Positions 43,500 through 53,081 of a DNA stretch of 64,000 nt are shown here, piece after piece; position 1 is the stretch's first letter, and each line of letters begins with the position of its first letter. Location of the stretch: positions 248,001 through 312,000 of the forward strand of contig JADJHD010000001.1 in NCBI GenBank assembly GCA_016707705.1. Direction: 5' to 3'. Made by a program: the position numbers and the translations under genes. Source of the DNA: Bacteroidales bacterium. GTDB taxonomy: Bacteria; Bacteroidota; Bacteroidia; Bacteroidales; UBA4417. The notes beneath the pieces are model-generated. The model did not search any database and had not been told where the DNA came from. It was given only the letters and a program-made list of their open reading frames with translations.

Positions 43500-45206
43500 T
43501 TATATCATTTTGAAATCACCAAGATCCTTGGGATGAGAGTTGTTGATATAGCTAACACTGGCGATATTCTCAGCCCTTCCTTTTCTGATGAACATATCGG
43601 CACTGTTGGTATACTGCGCATCACGGGCTGCATCTTCAAGTACAAGATAACCAATAATAATATTACCAGCCATTTCAACGAGCCTGCGGGATTGATAATC
43701 AATATATTCATTGTCACCAAATTCAGTTACCTTTTCTACAGTCTTGGCATACTGATCAGTCATCTTCTCAAGGAGACTCTTCAGATATTCATGTTCAGGT
43801 TTTACGGCTCTTTCTGAATGCTCCTTCATGAGTTTCAGATAGGAACCATTTGTTACTCCCCTTATCGCTGCTACAACCTGCAACTGGGAAGTTCCTTCAT
43901 AGATAGTTGTAATCCTGGCGTCCCGGAAAATACGTTCAACAGGGAAATCCTTCATGTAGCCAGTTCCGCCATGAATCTGAATAGCATCATAGGCAATCTG
44001 GTTACAGTATTCACTTGCGAAAAGCTTAAGCAGAGGTGTCAGGACATCAGCATTCTTCTGGTAATACTTCATTTCATCACGTTCCTGAGCTTCAAGCTTG
44101 CGGTCATGCTGAATAAAAGTATAGGCTTTATACATATCAACATACCTGGCGGTTTCATAAAGCAGTGAGCGAATACTGTCCACCTTAACCTTCATCATCG
44201 TCAGCATTTCATAAACAGCTGGATACTGAATAATAGCTTTTCCAAACTGTTCACGCTCCCTGGCATATTTTACTGATTCTCTGAAAGCAGCCTCCGCAAT
44301 TCCAACTGACTGTTCTCCAACTCCCAATCGAGCTGAATTCATCAGCGACATTACATATTTTATAAGGCCCAGTTTGGTTTCTCCAACCAATTTGGCAGGA
44401 GCATTTTTGAACACCAGTTCACAGGTTGGAGATCCCTTTATACCAAGTTTGTTTTCAATACGCCTGACACTAACGGCCTTATGTGTCCTATCATATACAT
44501 AAAGCGAAAGTCCTCGGGCATCGGTTGTATTTTCTTCTGAACGGGCCAGAACGAGAGAAATATCTGCGTCACCATTCGTGATAAAGCGCTTAACACCATT
44601 AAGGAACCATGTTTCTTTCTGGGCATCATAGGTTGCTTTAAGCTGAACAGCCTGCAAATCACTTCCTGCATCCGGCTCAGTAAGATCCATTGCTGCAGTT
44701 GCACCCTTGTTGAATCTTGGAAGGAATTCTGCTTTAATTTCTTCAGAAGCGAACTCATGAATAGTTTCTGCACAATCCTGAAGTCCCCAGATATTTGCGA
44801 AACCGGCATCAGCCCTTGAAACCAGTTCTGCTGCCATTACATAAGGGACCATCGGGAAGTTCAAACCACCATATTCTCTTGGCAATGACATTCCAATAAG
44901 GCCTGCCTTGGTCAGTACATCATGGTTTTCCTGAGTACCACGGGCATATTTTACTTCATTGTCGATGAGCTGCGGACCTTCATGGTCTACTGATTCGGCA
45001 TTGGGGCCAATCACTTCACCACAAATTTCACCTACAATCTCAAGAACCTTGTCATAGCTGTCGACTGCATCCTCAAAATCCATTGGTGCATAGTCAAAAG
45101 CTTCATGTTCAGAGTAATTATTTTCCTTGAGCCTGACGATTTTCTCCATCAAAGGATGTTGAAGATGAAATTTAAGATGGGGATTATCAGTATAAAAGTT
45201 TTCCAT
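43500..45206 (-). CDS. Acyl-CoA dehydrogenase family protein
   Basis: The 568-residue protein has the three-domain acyl-CoA dehydrogenase fold: FPRFNKGATAAMDLTEPDAGSD (FAD and substrate site), FLNGVKRFITNGDADI, RLGVGEQSVGIAEAAF, QIHGGTGYMKDFPVERIFRDARI and IYEGTSQLQ, whose Glu is the likely catalytic base. It is longer than the usual 380 residues, with N-terminal and C-terminal helical additions like those of the MmgC/AcdA-long group. It oxidises an acyl-CoA and passes electrons to EtfAB, encoded directly upstream in the same operon. Chain-length preference cannot be read. Confidence 0.93.
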   Translation of the reverse strand: MENFYTDNPHLKFHLQHPLMEKIVRLKENNYSEHEAFDYAPMDFEDAVDSYDKVLEIVGEICGEVIGPNAESVDHEGPQLIDNEVKYARGTQENHDVLTKAGLIGMSLPREYGGLNFPMVPYVMAAELVSRADAGFANIWGLQDCAETIHEFASEEIKAEFLPRFNKGATAAMDLTEPDAGSDLQAVQLKATYDAQKETWFLNGVKRFITNGDADISLVLARSEENTTDARGLSLYVYDRTHKAVSVRRIENKLGIKGSPTCELVFKNAPAKLVGETKLGLIKYVMSLMNSARLGVGEQSVGIAEAAFRESVKYAREREQFGKAIIQYPAVYEMLTMMKVKVDSIRSLLYETARYVDMYKAYTFIQHDRKLEAQERDEMKYYQKNADVLTPLLKLFASEYCNQIAYDAIQIHGGTGYMKDFPVERIFRDARITTIYEGTSQLQVVAAIRGVTNGSYLKLMKEHSERAVKPEHEYLKSLLEKMTDQYAKTVEKVTEFGDNEYIDYQSRRLVEMAGNIIIGYLVLEDAARDAQYTNSADMFIRKGRAENIASVSYINNSHPKDLGDFKMI

Positions 45207-45257
45207 TTTTATTCAAGTTATGATTTAAATGACCTAAATTAACTTACAGATTATTAA

Positions 45258-46280
45258 TTATTTGGTATTCTTGCGATAATACTTGATCAATTTTGGAATT
45301 ACATCAGTTACGCTTCCAATAATTGTATAATCTGCAATCGCATTTATAGGTGCATTGGGATCTGTATTGATTGAAATAATCTGAGCGGACTGGTCCATAC
45401 CTGCTCTATGCTGAACAGCGCCGGAAATACCGCAGGCAATGTAAAGCTTGGGGCGGACGGTTACACCTGTCTGGCCAATCTGCCTTTCATGATCTTCAAA
45501 GCCAGCATCAACAGCAGCACGGGTTGCTCCTACTTCAGCGCCCAGCACATCAGCAAGGCCATAAAGCAGTTTGAAATTCTCCTTGGAGCCAACACCGTAT
45601 CCTCCGGAGATAATAATTCCGGCGTTCTTAATATTTACCTTGCTCTTTTCAATATGCCTTTCGATGATTGAAACGGCAAAATCCTCATCCTTAAGCAGAG
45701 ATTTAGGATCGATTGTCTTTAAAACGCCTTTGTAGGAAGCATTTACGATTTCCTTCTTCATAACGCCTTCCCTTACAGTAGCCATTTGAGGCTTGGTATC
45801 GGGATTAATGATGGTGGCGATAATATTTCCTCCAAATGCAGGACGAATCTGATAAAGCAGGTTCTTGTATTCTTTCTGGGTGCGGTTTTCTGTATGGTTA
45901 CCAATCTCAAGACTGGTGCAATCAGCTGTAAGTCCGCATTTCAAGGCTGATGCAATTCTTGGTGCGATATCACGACCAATGCTGGTAGCCCCAAAAAGAA
46001 CGATTTCCGGTTTTTCTTCCTGAAAAATATGGATTAGAATCCTGGAATGAGGAAGTGTAAGGAAGGGAAACAGCCTTTTGTCATCGGCATAATGGATTAC
46101 ATCAACACCATATGGGAAAAGAGATTCTTCAAGTTTTTCCACTTTGGAGCCCAGCACAACAGCTTCAAGTTTAACACCAAGCTCATTGGCCAGTTTCCTG
46201 CCCTTTGACAACAATTCCAGACTTACATCTGCGATGTTTCTTTCTTCTGAAACCTCACAATAGACAAATATATTATTCAC
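45258..46280 (-). CDS. etfA: Electron transfer flavoprotein subunit alpha
   Basis: The 340-residue protein has an N-terminal Rossmann-like domain and the C-terminal FAD domain with GGYGVGSKENF, GATRAAVDAGF, RQIGQTG, KLYIACGISGAVQHRAGM and the final NTDPNAPINAIADY. With EtfB it carries electrons from the acyl-CoA dehydrogenase. It lies between etfB (34 nt upstream) and the dehydrogenase (51 nt downstream). Whether the complex bifurcates electrons cannot be decided here. Confidence 0.96.
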   Translation of the reverse strand: MNNIFVYCEVSEERNIADVSLELLSKGRKLANELGVKLEAVVLGSKVEKLEESLFPYGVDVIHYADDKRLFPFLTLPHSRILIHIFQEEKPEIVLFGATSIGRDIAPRIASALKCGLTADCTSLEIGNHTENRTQKEYKNLLYQIRPAFGGNIIATIINPDTKPQMATVREGVMKKEIVNASYKGVLKTIDPKSLLKDEDFAVSIIERHIEKSKVNIKNAGIIISGGYGVGSKENFKLLYGLADVLGAEVGATRAAVDAGFEDHERQIGQTGVTVRPKLYIACGISGAVQHRAGMDQSAQIISINTDPNAPINAIADYTIIGSVTDVIPKLIKYYRKNTK

Positions 46281-46314
46281 GATTAGACTTTTTTACGGTT
46301 CAACTGAAATCAAA

Positions 46315-47187
46315 TTACCCGATAACGTGGCTGCTGATAAGTTCCTGCATTAACCAATCCAGGTCTTTATCATCGGAGGTGAGTTTCTTACTGTCTTTGT
46401 GAGCAAGAACCACGTTTTCAATCTTCTTTACTTTTGTTGGAGATCCGGATAATCCAAGCATCTCAACATCTGCATTAAGATCGGCAACAGTCCATTCTTC
46501 AATCTGGAGGTATGGACGATGAGTATATAAATCAGTATAATCCTTTGTTTCTTCCTGTAGTTCAGTTACAGTTCTGGCGTGTTTGTTCTTCATTACGAGT
46601 TTTGCCAGTCGGGGCCTGCATGATGCTGCTGAACCATGAACGGTAACAGCAACAGGAATAGCGGATTTAACAACTTCCACTCCCCTTTCGAGCCTTCTCT
46701 TGATTGTGACATTATTGTCCTGAATATCAAGGATTTCTTCTGCATAGGTAACCTGAGGCAGGTTAAGTTTTTCAGCAGTCTGGGGACCAACCTGAGCAGT
46801 ATCGCCATCAATAGCCTGCCTGCCTGAAATTACGAAATGATATGGAACCAGTTTCTTCACAGCCAATGAAATAGCATAAGAAGTAGCCAGAGTATCACTA
46901 CCAGCGAACTTACGGTCAGTAATCAGATATCCCCTGTCAGCACCACGATACATTGCCTCCCTTATGATTTCAGCTGCACGGAATGGGCCCATGGTCAGGA
47001 TAATCACTTCCGAACCCGGAAAACGATCCTTGATACGCAGAGCTTGTTCGAGGGCATTTAAATCTTCAGGATTGAAAATAGCCGGTAATGCTGCACGGTT
47101 AACCGTTCCATCGGCCTTCATAGCGTCCTTACCTACATTACGGGTATCGGGCACTTGTTTCGCTAATACAACAATTCTATACTTCAT
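46315..47187 (-). CDS. etfB: Electron transfer flavoprotein subunit beta
   Basis: From ATG 47187 the protein has 290 residues and starts MKYRIVVLAKQVPDT. An ATG 11 codons upstream (47220) is less likely because the family begins at this motif. NPEDLNALEQALRIKDRFPG, GADRGYLI, FVISGRQAIDGDTAQVGPQ and LERGVEVVKSAIPVAVTV are typical of the AMP-binding beta subunit. It is the first gene of the etfB-etfA-acyl-CoA dehydrogenase operon and has a TATTTTTG promoter box. Confidence 0.96.
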   Translation of the reverse strand: MKYRIVVLAKQVPDTRNVGKDAMKADGTVNRAALPAIFNPEDLNALEQALRIKDRFPGSEVIILTMGPFRAAEIIREAMYRGADRGYLITDRKFAGSDTLATSYAISLAVKKLVPYHFVISGRQAIDGDTAQVGPQTAEKLNLPQVTYAEEILDIQDNNVTIKRRLERGVEVVKSAIPVAVTVHGSAASCRPRLAKLVMKNKHARTVTELQEETKDYTDLYTHRPYLQIEEWTVADLNADVEMLGLSGSPTKVKKIENVVLAHKDSKKLTSDDKDLDWLMQELISSHVIG

Positions 47188-47254
47188 ATTTTTTGATTTG
47201 TTCAGGATGAATGCATGCACCTATTCTAATATGTAAATATTAGTTCGGTCGGTG

Positions 47255-47262
47255 CAAAAATA
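47255..47262 (-). promoter_or_regulatory. etfB operon promoter -7 box TATTTTTG
   Basis: A TAnnTTTG match on the minus strand, 67 nt before ATG 47187. The leader just downstream contains CCGACCGAACTAATATT, which might be a regulator site, but no clean symmetry is visible. Confidence 0.5.
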
Positions 47263-47413
47263 GAAAAATGAAGTTAATAATAAACTCAAATCTTCCAAAG
47301 GAAATAAATCAGTTGTTAATAAAACGTGGATTAATATCAACAATTCAAGTATAACTACACAATTGAAGTCCCTTGAAGAATGCCTGAATGAGGAAAGAAA
47401 TAGAAAATTGAGT

Positions 47414-47421
47414 TAAGTTTG
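47414..47421 (+). promoter_or_regulatory. Promoter -7 box TAAGTTTG (TonB-like gene)
   Basis: A TAnnTTTG match 13 nt before the ATG at 47435, implying a very short leader. Confidence 0.5.
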
Positions 47422-47434
47422 CAATCTACGGACT

Positions 47435-47905
47435 ATGAAACATCAAAAGGATAAATCACAAAAGAGCAGCAGGCATCTGAAGATACCCACCTATCCGGGT
47501 GGCAAGACTGCATTTGTTCAATTTATTATGGATAATCTTTCCTATCCTGAAGAGGCACTGAAAAACCAGATAGAAGGAACGGTATACATGCAGTACACCG
47601 TTGATAACATTGGAACTGTTGGCGACATAGAGATAATTCATGGAATTGGGTATGGATGCGATGAGGAAGCTGTCAGGCTGGTGCATATGCTGAGATATGA
47701 TCCTGAAAGAAATAAGGGAATCAGGATGAAGACGAGGATGAAAACCAGAATCAGATTTGAATTGCCTGCTCATCTGAAACCAGTTCCTTCTGTTCAGCTA
47801 AACTATACAACCTCTACTCCTCCCCCATCTACTGGTCCTAAATCCACGTCAAGCCCAACAGAATCAACGGGATATGGATATTCGATTCAATTCGATCCCT
47901 CCTAA
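47435..47905 (+). CDS. TonB C-terminal domain-containing protein
   Basis: The 156-residue protein has a TonB/TolA-type C-terminal domain: FVQFIMDNLSYPEEALKNQI, EGTVYMQYTVDNIGTVGDI, IIHGIGYGCDEEAVRLV and TRIRFEL (about 25-110). A Pro/Ser/Thr-rich tail follows. Unlike classical TonB it has no N-terminal membrane helix and no periplasmic spacer, and no signal peptide is visible, so its location and role are unclear. It converges on fabI and shares a bidirectional terminator with it. Confidence 0.85.
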   Translation: MKHQKDKSQKSSRHLKIPTYPGGKTAFVQFIMDNLSYPEEALKNQIEGTVYMQYTVDNIGTVGDIEIIHGIGYGCDEEAVRLVHMLRYDPERNKGIRMKTRMKTRIRFELPAHLKPVPSVQLNYTTSTPPPSTGPKSTSSPTESTGYGYSIQFDPS

Positions 47906-47906
47906 A

Positions 47907-47935
47907 GAAAAAGGCTGGATTACTCCAGCCTTTTC
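47907..47935. terminator. Bidirectional terminator between the TonB-like gene and fabI
   Basis: AAAAAGGCTGGA-TTAC-TCCAGCCTTTT, a perfect stem with A-run and T-run flanks. Confidence 0.9.
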
Positions 47936-47952
47936 CATCATATTTTGAATCC

Positions 47953-48828
47953 TTACTTAGCAGGAAGACTGTCATCCTCCTCAAAAGGGTTGGTATGACA
48001 ATCCTTGCACTCAAGGCTTTTATTGTACATATGCATAGCCCTGTAGCTCATACCCATACTAGAGAAACCGCCGTCATTGAACAGGTTTTGCATGGTAACC
48101 TTCTTTGTAAGGTCGCTGAATAGAGTAATGCAGTAATCTGCACATTCTTCAGCTGTTGCATTGCCAAGTGGTGACATTCTCTCGGTAAAGTCCATTAGTC
48201 CATCAAATCCCTTCACTCCGGAACCAGCAGTTGTTACTGTAGGTGACTGTGAAATGGTGTTTATCCTGATTTTCTTCTCTCTTCCATAGATATATCCAAA
48301 ACTGCGGGCAATGCTCTCAAGAGCTGCCTTAGCATCTGCCATATCATTGTATTCGAAAAGGGTGCGTTGTGCAGCAATATAAGATAATGCAACGATAGAG
48401 CCCCATTCATTCAATGCATCCAGTTTCTTGGCCATCTGGATAACCTTATGAAATGAAATTGCTGAAATATCAAGCGTTTTCAAATAGAATTCATAATTAA
48501 GGTCATCATAGGGAATTTTTTTCCTGACGTTTGGCGACATACCAATAGAGTGAAGGATGAAGTCGATTTTGCCCCCGAAATGTTCCATAGTTACATTGAA
48601 CAGGTTTTCAAGATCTTTCACGCTGGTTGCATCCGCAGCGACCACAATTGAATTGGTAGCTTCTGCCAGCTGGTGGGTATCACCCATCCTGAGCGCCATG
48701 GCTGTATTGGTGAGTACGAATTCAGCACCTTCTTCATGTGCCCTGATTGCAGTTTTCCAGGCTATTGACTTTTCGTTCAATGCACCGAAGATGATTCCTT
48801 TTTTTCCTTTCAGTAGATTATATGACAT
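47953..48828 (-). CDS. fabI: Enoyl-[acyl-carrier-protein] reductase (NADH), FabI type
   Basis: The 291-residue short-chain dehydrogenase has GIIFGALNEKSIAWKTA at the cofactor site, FILHSIGMSPN, and the Y-x6-K active site YNDMADAKAALES. TISQSPTVTTAGSGVKGF follows. FabI carries out the last step of each fatty acid elongation cycle in the cytoplasm. The C-terminal tail of about 20 residues contains CKDCHTNPF, an unusual CxxCH-like ending for FabI. It is the last gene of the bamD-omega-coaBC-porD-recN-fabI run. Confidence 0.95.
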   Translation of the reverse strand: MSYNLLKGKKGIIFGALNEKSIAWKTAIRAHEEGAEFVLTNTAMALRMGDTHQLAEATNSIVVAADATSVKDLENLFNVTMEHFGGKIDFILHSIGMSPNVRKKIPYDDLNYEFYLKTLDISAISFHKVIQMAKKLDALNEWGSIVALSYIAAQRTLFEYNDMADAKAALESIARSFGYIYGREKKIRINTISQSPTVTTAGSGVKGFDGLMDFTERMSPLGNATAEECADYCITLFSDLTKKVTMQNLFNDGGFSSMGMSYRAMHMYNKSLECKDCHTNPFEEDDSLPAK

Positions 48829-48855
48829 AGTTTTGAATTTTTCGGGTTATAAATT

Positions 48856-50520
48856 TCAATTGCCGGTCGCACTCATGAGTTCGAGTGCAGCAGCTCTTGA
48901 GGTATCAGTTATTTTATGATCGCTCAGCATTCTGGCGACTTCATTGATTCGTTCTTCGTTATCCAAAATCCGCAGACTGGAAATGGTACCCTTATCATCT
49001 TCCTTTTTGAAGGCAAGCAAATGCTGATTGCATTTGGCGGCAATCTGGGGAAGATGGGTAATGGCCACTACCTGAACTGTTTTGGACATCCGTTTCATGA
49101 TGTTCCCAATTTTTCCGGCAATTTCTCCTGAAACCCCTGAATCGATTTCATCGAAAAGAACAGTTGGCAGCATACTTCTGGAAACTATCAGGGATTTTAT
49201 TGCAAGCATCAGCCGACTTAGCTCACCACCGGAAGCAGCCTTGTGAATTTCCTTCATTTCGCCTCCCTTATTGGCAGAAAAGAGGAAATCAACCTTATCC
49301 AGACCTCTTCCTGAGAAGTCTGAAAGGGAAGTTAAATTAATCCTGAAACGAGCCGAAGGCATTCCCAAATCAGCGAGGATAGCATCCATCTCCTTTTCAA
49401 TACCAGGTATTGCTGCAGTACGCTTTTTTGTAAGTCCTGCAGCCAATGCTGTAAGTGCTGCTTTCTGATTATCAATTTGAATTTTAAGAATTTCGATCTT
49501 GTCTTTTAAAGATCCCAGTTCCGACAAGCTATTGCTTAATTCAGACTGAATACTCAGGAGTTCAGAAACTGTGGATACCTTGTGCTTTTGCTCAAGCCTG
49601 TATATCTGATCAAGTCTGTCGGACAGACGCTGAAGTCTTTCAGGATCTGATTGTACACTATCAGCATAGGACGATAGCTCTCTGGCGAGTTCCTTAAGTT
49701 CAATATAACAGGCATCCAAACGGTCAAAATAAGGTGCTATTGCATTGCTGAACCGGCTTGCCTGATCAAGTGACTGCTTCGCTTCCGACAATCCTGAAAT
49801 GACACTGGAATCATTTTCATGCAAAACAAGCAAGGCTGAATAAAGTCTTGACCGAATATCTTCAGCATGAGTAAGTACTTCAAGTTCTGCTTCAGCCTCT
49901 GATTGTTCATTTTCAGTAAGGTTCGCGGAAGATAGCTCTCCAAACTGGAACTCCAGATATTCCCTGTCGATGTCTGATTTGTGTTCAGCATCCTGCAAAA
50001 CCTTTAGTTCCTTAATCTGCTTCTGATATAATTCAAAGCATTTGGCATATTCATCCAGATCGGATGCTGAGCCAGAATAGGAATCGAGCATTTCAAGCTG
50101 GAAGCCAGACTCATTCAGTTCGAGTGTTTGATTCTGGGAGTGGATATCCAGCAGCCGATCTCCAAACTCTTTCAAGGTAGAAAGGTTTACAGGAGTATCA
50201 TTAATAAAAGCCCTGGATTTTCCCTGCGGGGTTATTTCCCTTCGAAACAGGGAAACCTTTTCAAAATCAAGGTCATATTGATTGAATAATGGCTCGAGTC
50301 CATATCCATCCACGGAAAAACCAGCTTCGATGATACATTTCTGGTTCTTATCCCTTAACACTTGTGTATCTGCTCTTTGACCCAATACCAGATTCAATGC
50401 ACCAACCATGATCGACTTACCTGCACCCGTTTCACCGGTGATGGCAGTAAAGCCTTCATGAAACCCCAATTCGAGGCTCTGAATTAATATATAATTCTCT
50501 ACCGATAGGTGCAGAAGCAT
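48856..50520 (-). CDS. recN: DNA repair protein RecN
   Basis: The 554-residue SMC-like ATPase has Walker A GETGAGKS (30-37), two long coiled-coil arms (about 150-350), the signature KAASGGELSRLMLAIK (about 430) and Walker B VLFDEIDSGVSGE. RecN helps bring DNA ends together in double-strand break repair. No LexA-type site is obvious upstream. It lies 27 nt before fabI and 53 nt after porD in the same minus-strand series. Confidence 0.97.
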   Translation of the reverse strand: MLLHLSVENYILIQSLELGFHEGFTAITGETGAGKSIMVGALNLVLGQRADTQVLRDKNQKCIIEAGFSVDGYGLEPLFNQYDLDFEKVSLFRREITPQGKSRAFINDTPVNLSTLKEFGDRLLDIHSQNQTLELNESGFQLEMLDSYSGSASDLDEYAKCFELYQKQIKELKVLQDAEHKSDIDREYLEFQFGELSSANLTENEQSEAEAELEVLTHAEDIRSRLYSALLVLHENDSSVISGLSEAKQSLDQASRFSNAIAPYFDRLDACYIELKELARELSSYADSVQSDPERLQRLSDRLDQIYRLEQKHKVSTVSELLSIQSELSNSLSELGSLKDKIEILKIQIDNQKAALTALAAGLTKKRTAAIPGIEKEMDAILADLGMPSARFRINLTSLSDFSGRGLDKVDFLFSANKGGEMKEIHKAASGGELSRLMLAIKSLIVSRSMLPTVLFDEIDSGVSGEIAGKIGNIMKRMSKTVQVVAITHLPQIAAKCNQHLLAFKKEDDKGTISSLRILDNEERINEVARMLSDHKITDTSRAAALELMSATGN

Positions 50521-50573
50521 GTCGGGTAAACTATCAATTTAAGCAAATATAGGAAAAGAAAACCAAACAGATC

Positions 50574-51485
50574 TTATTTGCCCCCTCCTGACTGTTGCAT
50601 AATCTGTTGATATTTCGAGGAGTTTGCCGGGTCAAGTTCCTTAAGAATATTGACGGCTTTGGTTTTATCCATTGGAGAGGCCTGTGAATAAACATTGATA
50701 AGTTCATCCCTTTTGGCATCCATCATAAGTTGAAGAATGAAGAGACCCGGCTTTTCACGTCCGGCACGCTGAAAACCTTCAAGACAGTCATTAATTGAAG
50801 ATCTGCCAAGGTCAATGTTATCAGTCATTACATCAAGTCCGGTTCGGTGGTAAAGATAGATTCCTTCCCGCAGTGGGCTGTAAGCGCTGTTAAGAAGGTT
50901 TTCAACCATCCAGTAACGGTTTTTCATACTCTCAAATGCTTTCCAGCCTTTTTCCGGGGCATTCTGTGCAGCATTCACAACGGCACGTGCTTTTTCAAAA
51001 TAAGGTGTTCCACCATATTTCGTCATAGTTTCCGCATCCAGTCCGAGAAAGATATAGGAATAAAAAGCCAGCACTGAAGTCAGGTTCGAAGTATAGGTAT
51101 CATCATTGAATTCAAGAGGCTCAAACTCTACATATTTAAAGTCGAAATCCTTGTCAAGGTAATTCAGAACAGTAGTATTGTATGAAGTTTTGTAGACAGG
51201 ACGCTGAAGAACAACATTAATCTTGCCTTTAAACTGATCGGATGAAATCCTGTCAGTAATTGTAATCATCATTGAACACTCAATTCTTTCTTCAGGTCTG
51301 TAGACGTAATTAGTCCACTTTCTGTTATTTACAAATTCGTATATAGTTTGTTGCAAGGTCTGAAACACTTTTTTCTCTGTACCTTCCACCTGAGGGGCAT
51401 TCACCTGTACCTGACAGATGAATTCCTGTCCAAACATTACGACTGGTGCAAGAAACAGAAGAATAAGCAGGTTGCGACGAATCAT
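50574..51485 (-). CDS. porD: PorD-like protein (DUF4835), type IX secretion component
   Basis: The 303-residue protein has a signal peptide ending near MFGQE and the DUF4835 pattern: QVQVNAPQVEGTEKKVFQTL, EERIECSMMITITDRIS, RPVYKTSYNTTVLNY, DDTYTSNLTSVLAFYSYIFLG and KNRYWMVENLLNS. This family is named PorD in the type IX secretion system, although its exact role is not settled. It is embedded between coaBC (27 nt) and recN (53 nt), a gene order I recall across Bacteroidota. Confidence 0.9.
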   Translation of the reverse strand: MIRRNLLILLFLAPVVMFGQEFICQVQVNAPQVEGTEKKVFQTLQQTIYEFVNNRKWTNYVYRPEERIECSMMITITDRISSDQFKGKINVVLQRPVYKTSYNTTVLNYLDKDFDFKYVEFEPLEFNDDTYTSNLTSVLAFYSYIFLGLDAETMTKYGGTPYFEKARAVVNAAQNAPEKGWKAFESMKNRYWMVENLLNSAYSPLREGIYLYHRTGLDVMTDNIDLGRSSINDCLEGFQRAGREKPGLFILQLMMDAKRDELINVYSQASPMDKTKAVNILKELDPANSSKYQQIMQQSGGGK

Positions 51486-51512
51486 CGTATAATGGTTAAA
51501 TTTCCTTATTGT

Positions 51513-52712
51513 TTAAGCAGTAAAATCCCTCAGATAATCAAATATATCTGCAGCAACAGCAGGCTTTGACTTTAGGTCATATTTCCTGGAATTGCCTTTA
51601 TTATCAAGAATAGTGACCTGATTTGTCGGTTTGGCAAATCCGGCCCCTTCGTTCTTCATTGAATTAAGAACGATGAAATCAAGGTTTTTGGTATGCAGCT
51701 TTGATTTAGCGTTATCAATTTCGTTATCAGTTTCCAAAGCAAATCCGATTAAGAGCTGTCCGGATTTTTTGATTTCGCCCATTTTCTTTACGATATCCCT
51801 TGAACGGACCAGCTTAAGAATGATTTCAGGATCTGATTTCTTGATTTTCTGAGATTCAGGATTTTGAGGCACATAATCAGCAACAGCTGCAGCCATTATC
51901 GAGATATCGGCTTCAGGGAACAGGGAAATGCATTCATTATACATTTCTTCTGCAGTTCCTATGCGGGTAATGGAGATCAATGGATGTGCAGGCAGTTCAT
52001 GTACCGGTCCACTCACGAGCATTACCTCTGCACCTCTGTTGGCAGCCTCAAGTGCAAGAGAATTTCCCATTAGACCGGATGAGTGATTACTGATAAACCG
52101 AACCGGATCAATAGCTTCAACTGTAGGACCACTTGATATCAAAACCTTTTTGCCTTTCAGGTCAAGGCTTCGTGAAAAGTGTTCTTTCAGGATGGATACA
52201 ATCTGATCAGGTTCTTCCATTCGCCCATACCCAGTTAATCCGCTGGCAAGTTCACCTTTATTCGGGGCAATCAGGATATTCCCAAAAGAGACAAGTCTCT
52301 TAATGTTATCCTGTGTTGTTTGATGTTCAAACATGTCAACATCCATTGCCGGAGCAAAAAAAACAGGGCAGCGGGAAGCAAGATATGTTGCAGTCAACAG
52401 GTTGTCAGTGATACCGGTAGCCATCTTAGCCATTGTGTTGGCAGAAAGAGGGGCCAATAAAAAAAGGTCAGCCCAGCTACCGAGTTCGATATGACTATGC
52501 CAGGTACCATCAGCTTGATTGAAAGGCTCAATGGCAACGGGGTATTGAGATAAGGCTGATAAAGTAAGCGGAGTAACGAAATCACATGCTGAACGTGACA
52601 TTACCACTCTAACTGAAGCACCTTCCCTGATCAGAAGCCTGATGAGGAAAGGTATTTTATAGGCTGCAATGCTCCCGGTAATTCCAAGAAGAATTTTCTT
52701 GCCGTTCAACAT
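51513..52712 (-). CDS. coaBC: Bifunctional phosphopantothenoylcysteine decarboxylase/phosphopantothenate-cysteine ligase
   Basis: The 399-residue enzyme carries out two steps of coenzyme A synthesis. The N-terminal flavin-dependent decarboxylase has GSIAAYK, the active-site His in THSHIELGSWADL, and PLSANTMAKMATG. The C-terminal ligase has SSGPTVEAIDPVRFISNHSSG, AAAVADY and GFALETDN. Length is normal. It lies 12 nt after the omega subunit gene in the bamD operon. Confidence 0.97.
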   Translation of the reverse strand: MLNGKKILLGITGSIAAYKIPFLIRLLIREGASVRVVMSRSACDFVTPLTLSALSQYPVAIEPFNQADGTWHSHIELGSWADLFLLAPLSANTMAKMATGITDNLLTATYLASRCPVFFAPAMDVDMFEHQTTQDNIKRLVSFGNILIAPNKGELASGLTGYGRMEEPDQIVSILKEHFSRSLDLKGKKVLISSGPTVEAIDPVRFISNHSSGLMGNSLALEAANRGAEVMLVSGPVHELPAHPLISITRIGTAEEMYNECISLFPEADISIMAAAVADYVPQNPESQKIKKSDPEIILKLVRSRDIVKKMGEIKKSGQLLIGFALETDNEIDNAKSKLHTKNLDFIVLNSMKNEGAGFAKPTNQVTILDNKGNSRKYDLKSKPAVAADIFDYLRDFTA

Positions 52713-52723
52713 GAATTAAAGGA

Positions 52724-53059
52724 TCAGAAGTCAGTTGCGTTCTCCTTCATAGGATTACGATAGAAAACCTGATTGTTCAGGAACTCATTGGTAGCAATGA
52801 GTGTAGGTTTTGGCAGATGCTCGTAGAATTTGGCAAGTTCAATCTGCTCCCTGTTTTCAAAAACTTCTTCAAGATTATCACTTGGAGTAGCAAACTCTTC
52901 GATTTTGGTATTCAGTTCTTCCTTGATCTCCTGAGCAATCTGATTAGCACGTTTGGCAAGAATGGCAACGGATTCATAAATATTTTCCGTTGGCGCATTC
53001 AGTTCGCGCATGTTACGGGTGATAGTTGTTGTTTCGATTTTCAGCTTTTTGTAATCCAT
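52724..53059 (-). CDS. rpoZ: DNA-directed RNA polymerase omega subunit (Bacteroidota type)
   Basis: From ATG 53059 the protein has 111 residues beginning MDYKKLKIETTTITRN. NIYESVAILAKRANQIAQEIKEEL (about 28-51) is the Rpb6/omega helix that clamps the beta' subunit. The rest is the acidic extension typical of this phylum. An upstream start giving MLTKID is less likely. It lies between bamD and coaBC with short gaps, which agrees with the phylum's conserved gene order. Confidence 0.9.
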   Translation of the reverse strand: MDYKKLKIETTTITRNMRELNAPTENIYESVAILAKRANQIAQEIKEELNTKIEEFATPSDNLEEVFENREQIELAKFYEHLPKPTLIATNEFLNNQVFYRNPMKENATDF

Positions 53060-53081
53060 ATCTATCTTGGTTAGCAAATAT

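Noticed and set aside
47953..48030. CxxCH in FabI as a cytochrome c heme site
   Set aside because: FabI is a cytoplasmic enzyme with no signal peptide, so covalent heme attachment is not expected.
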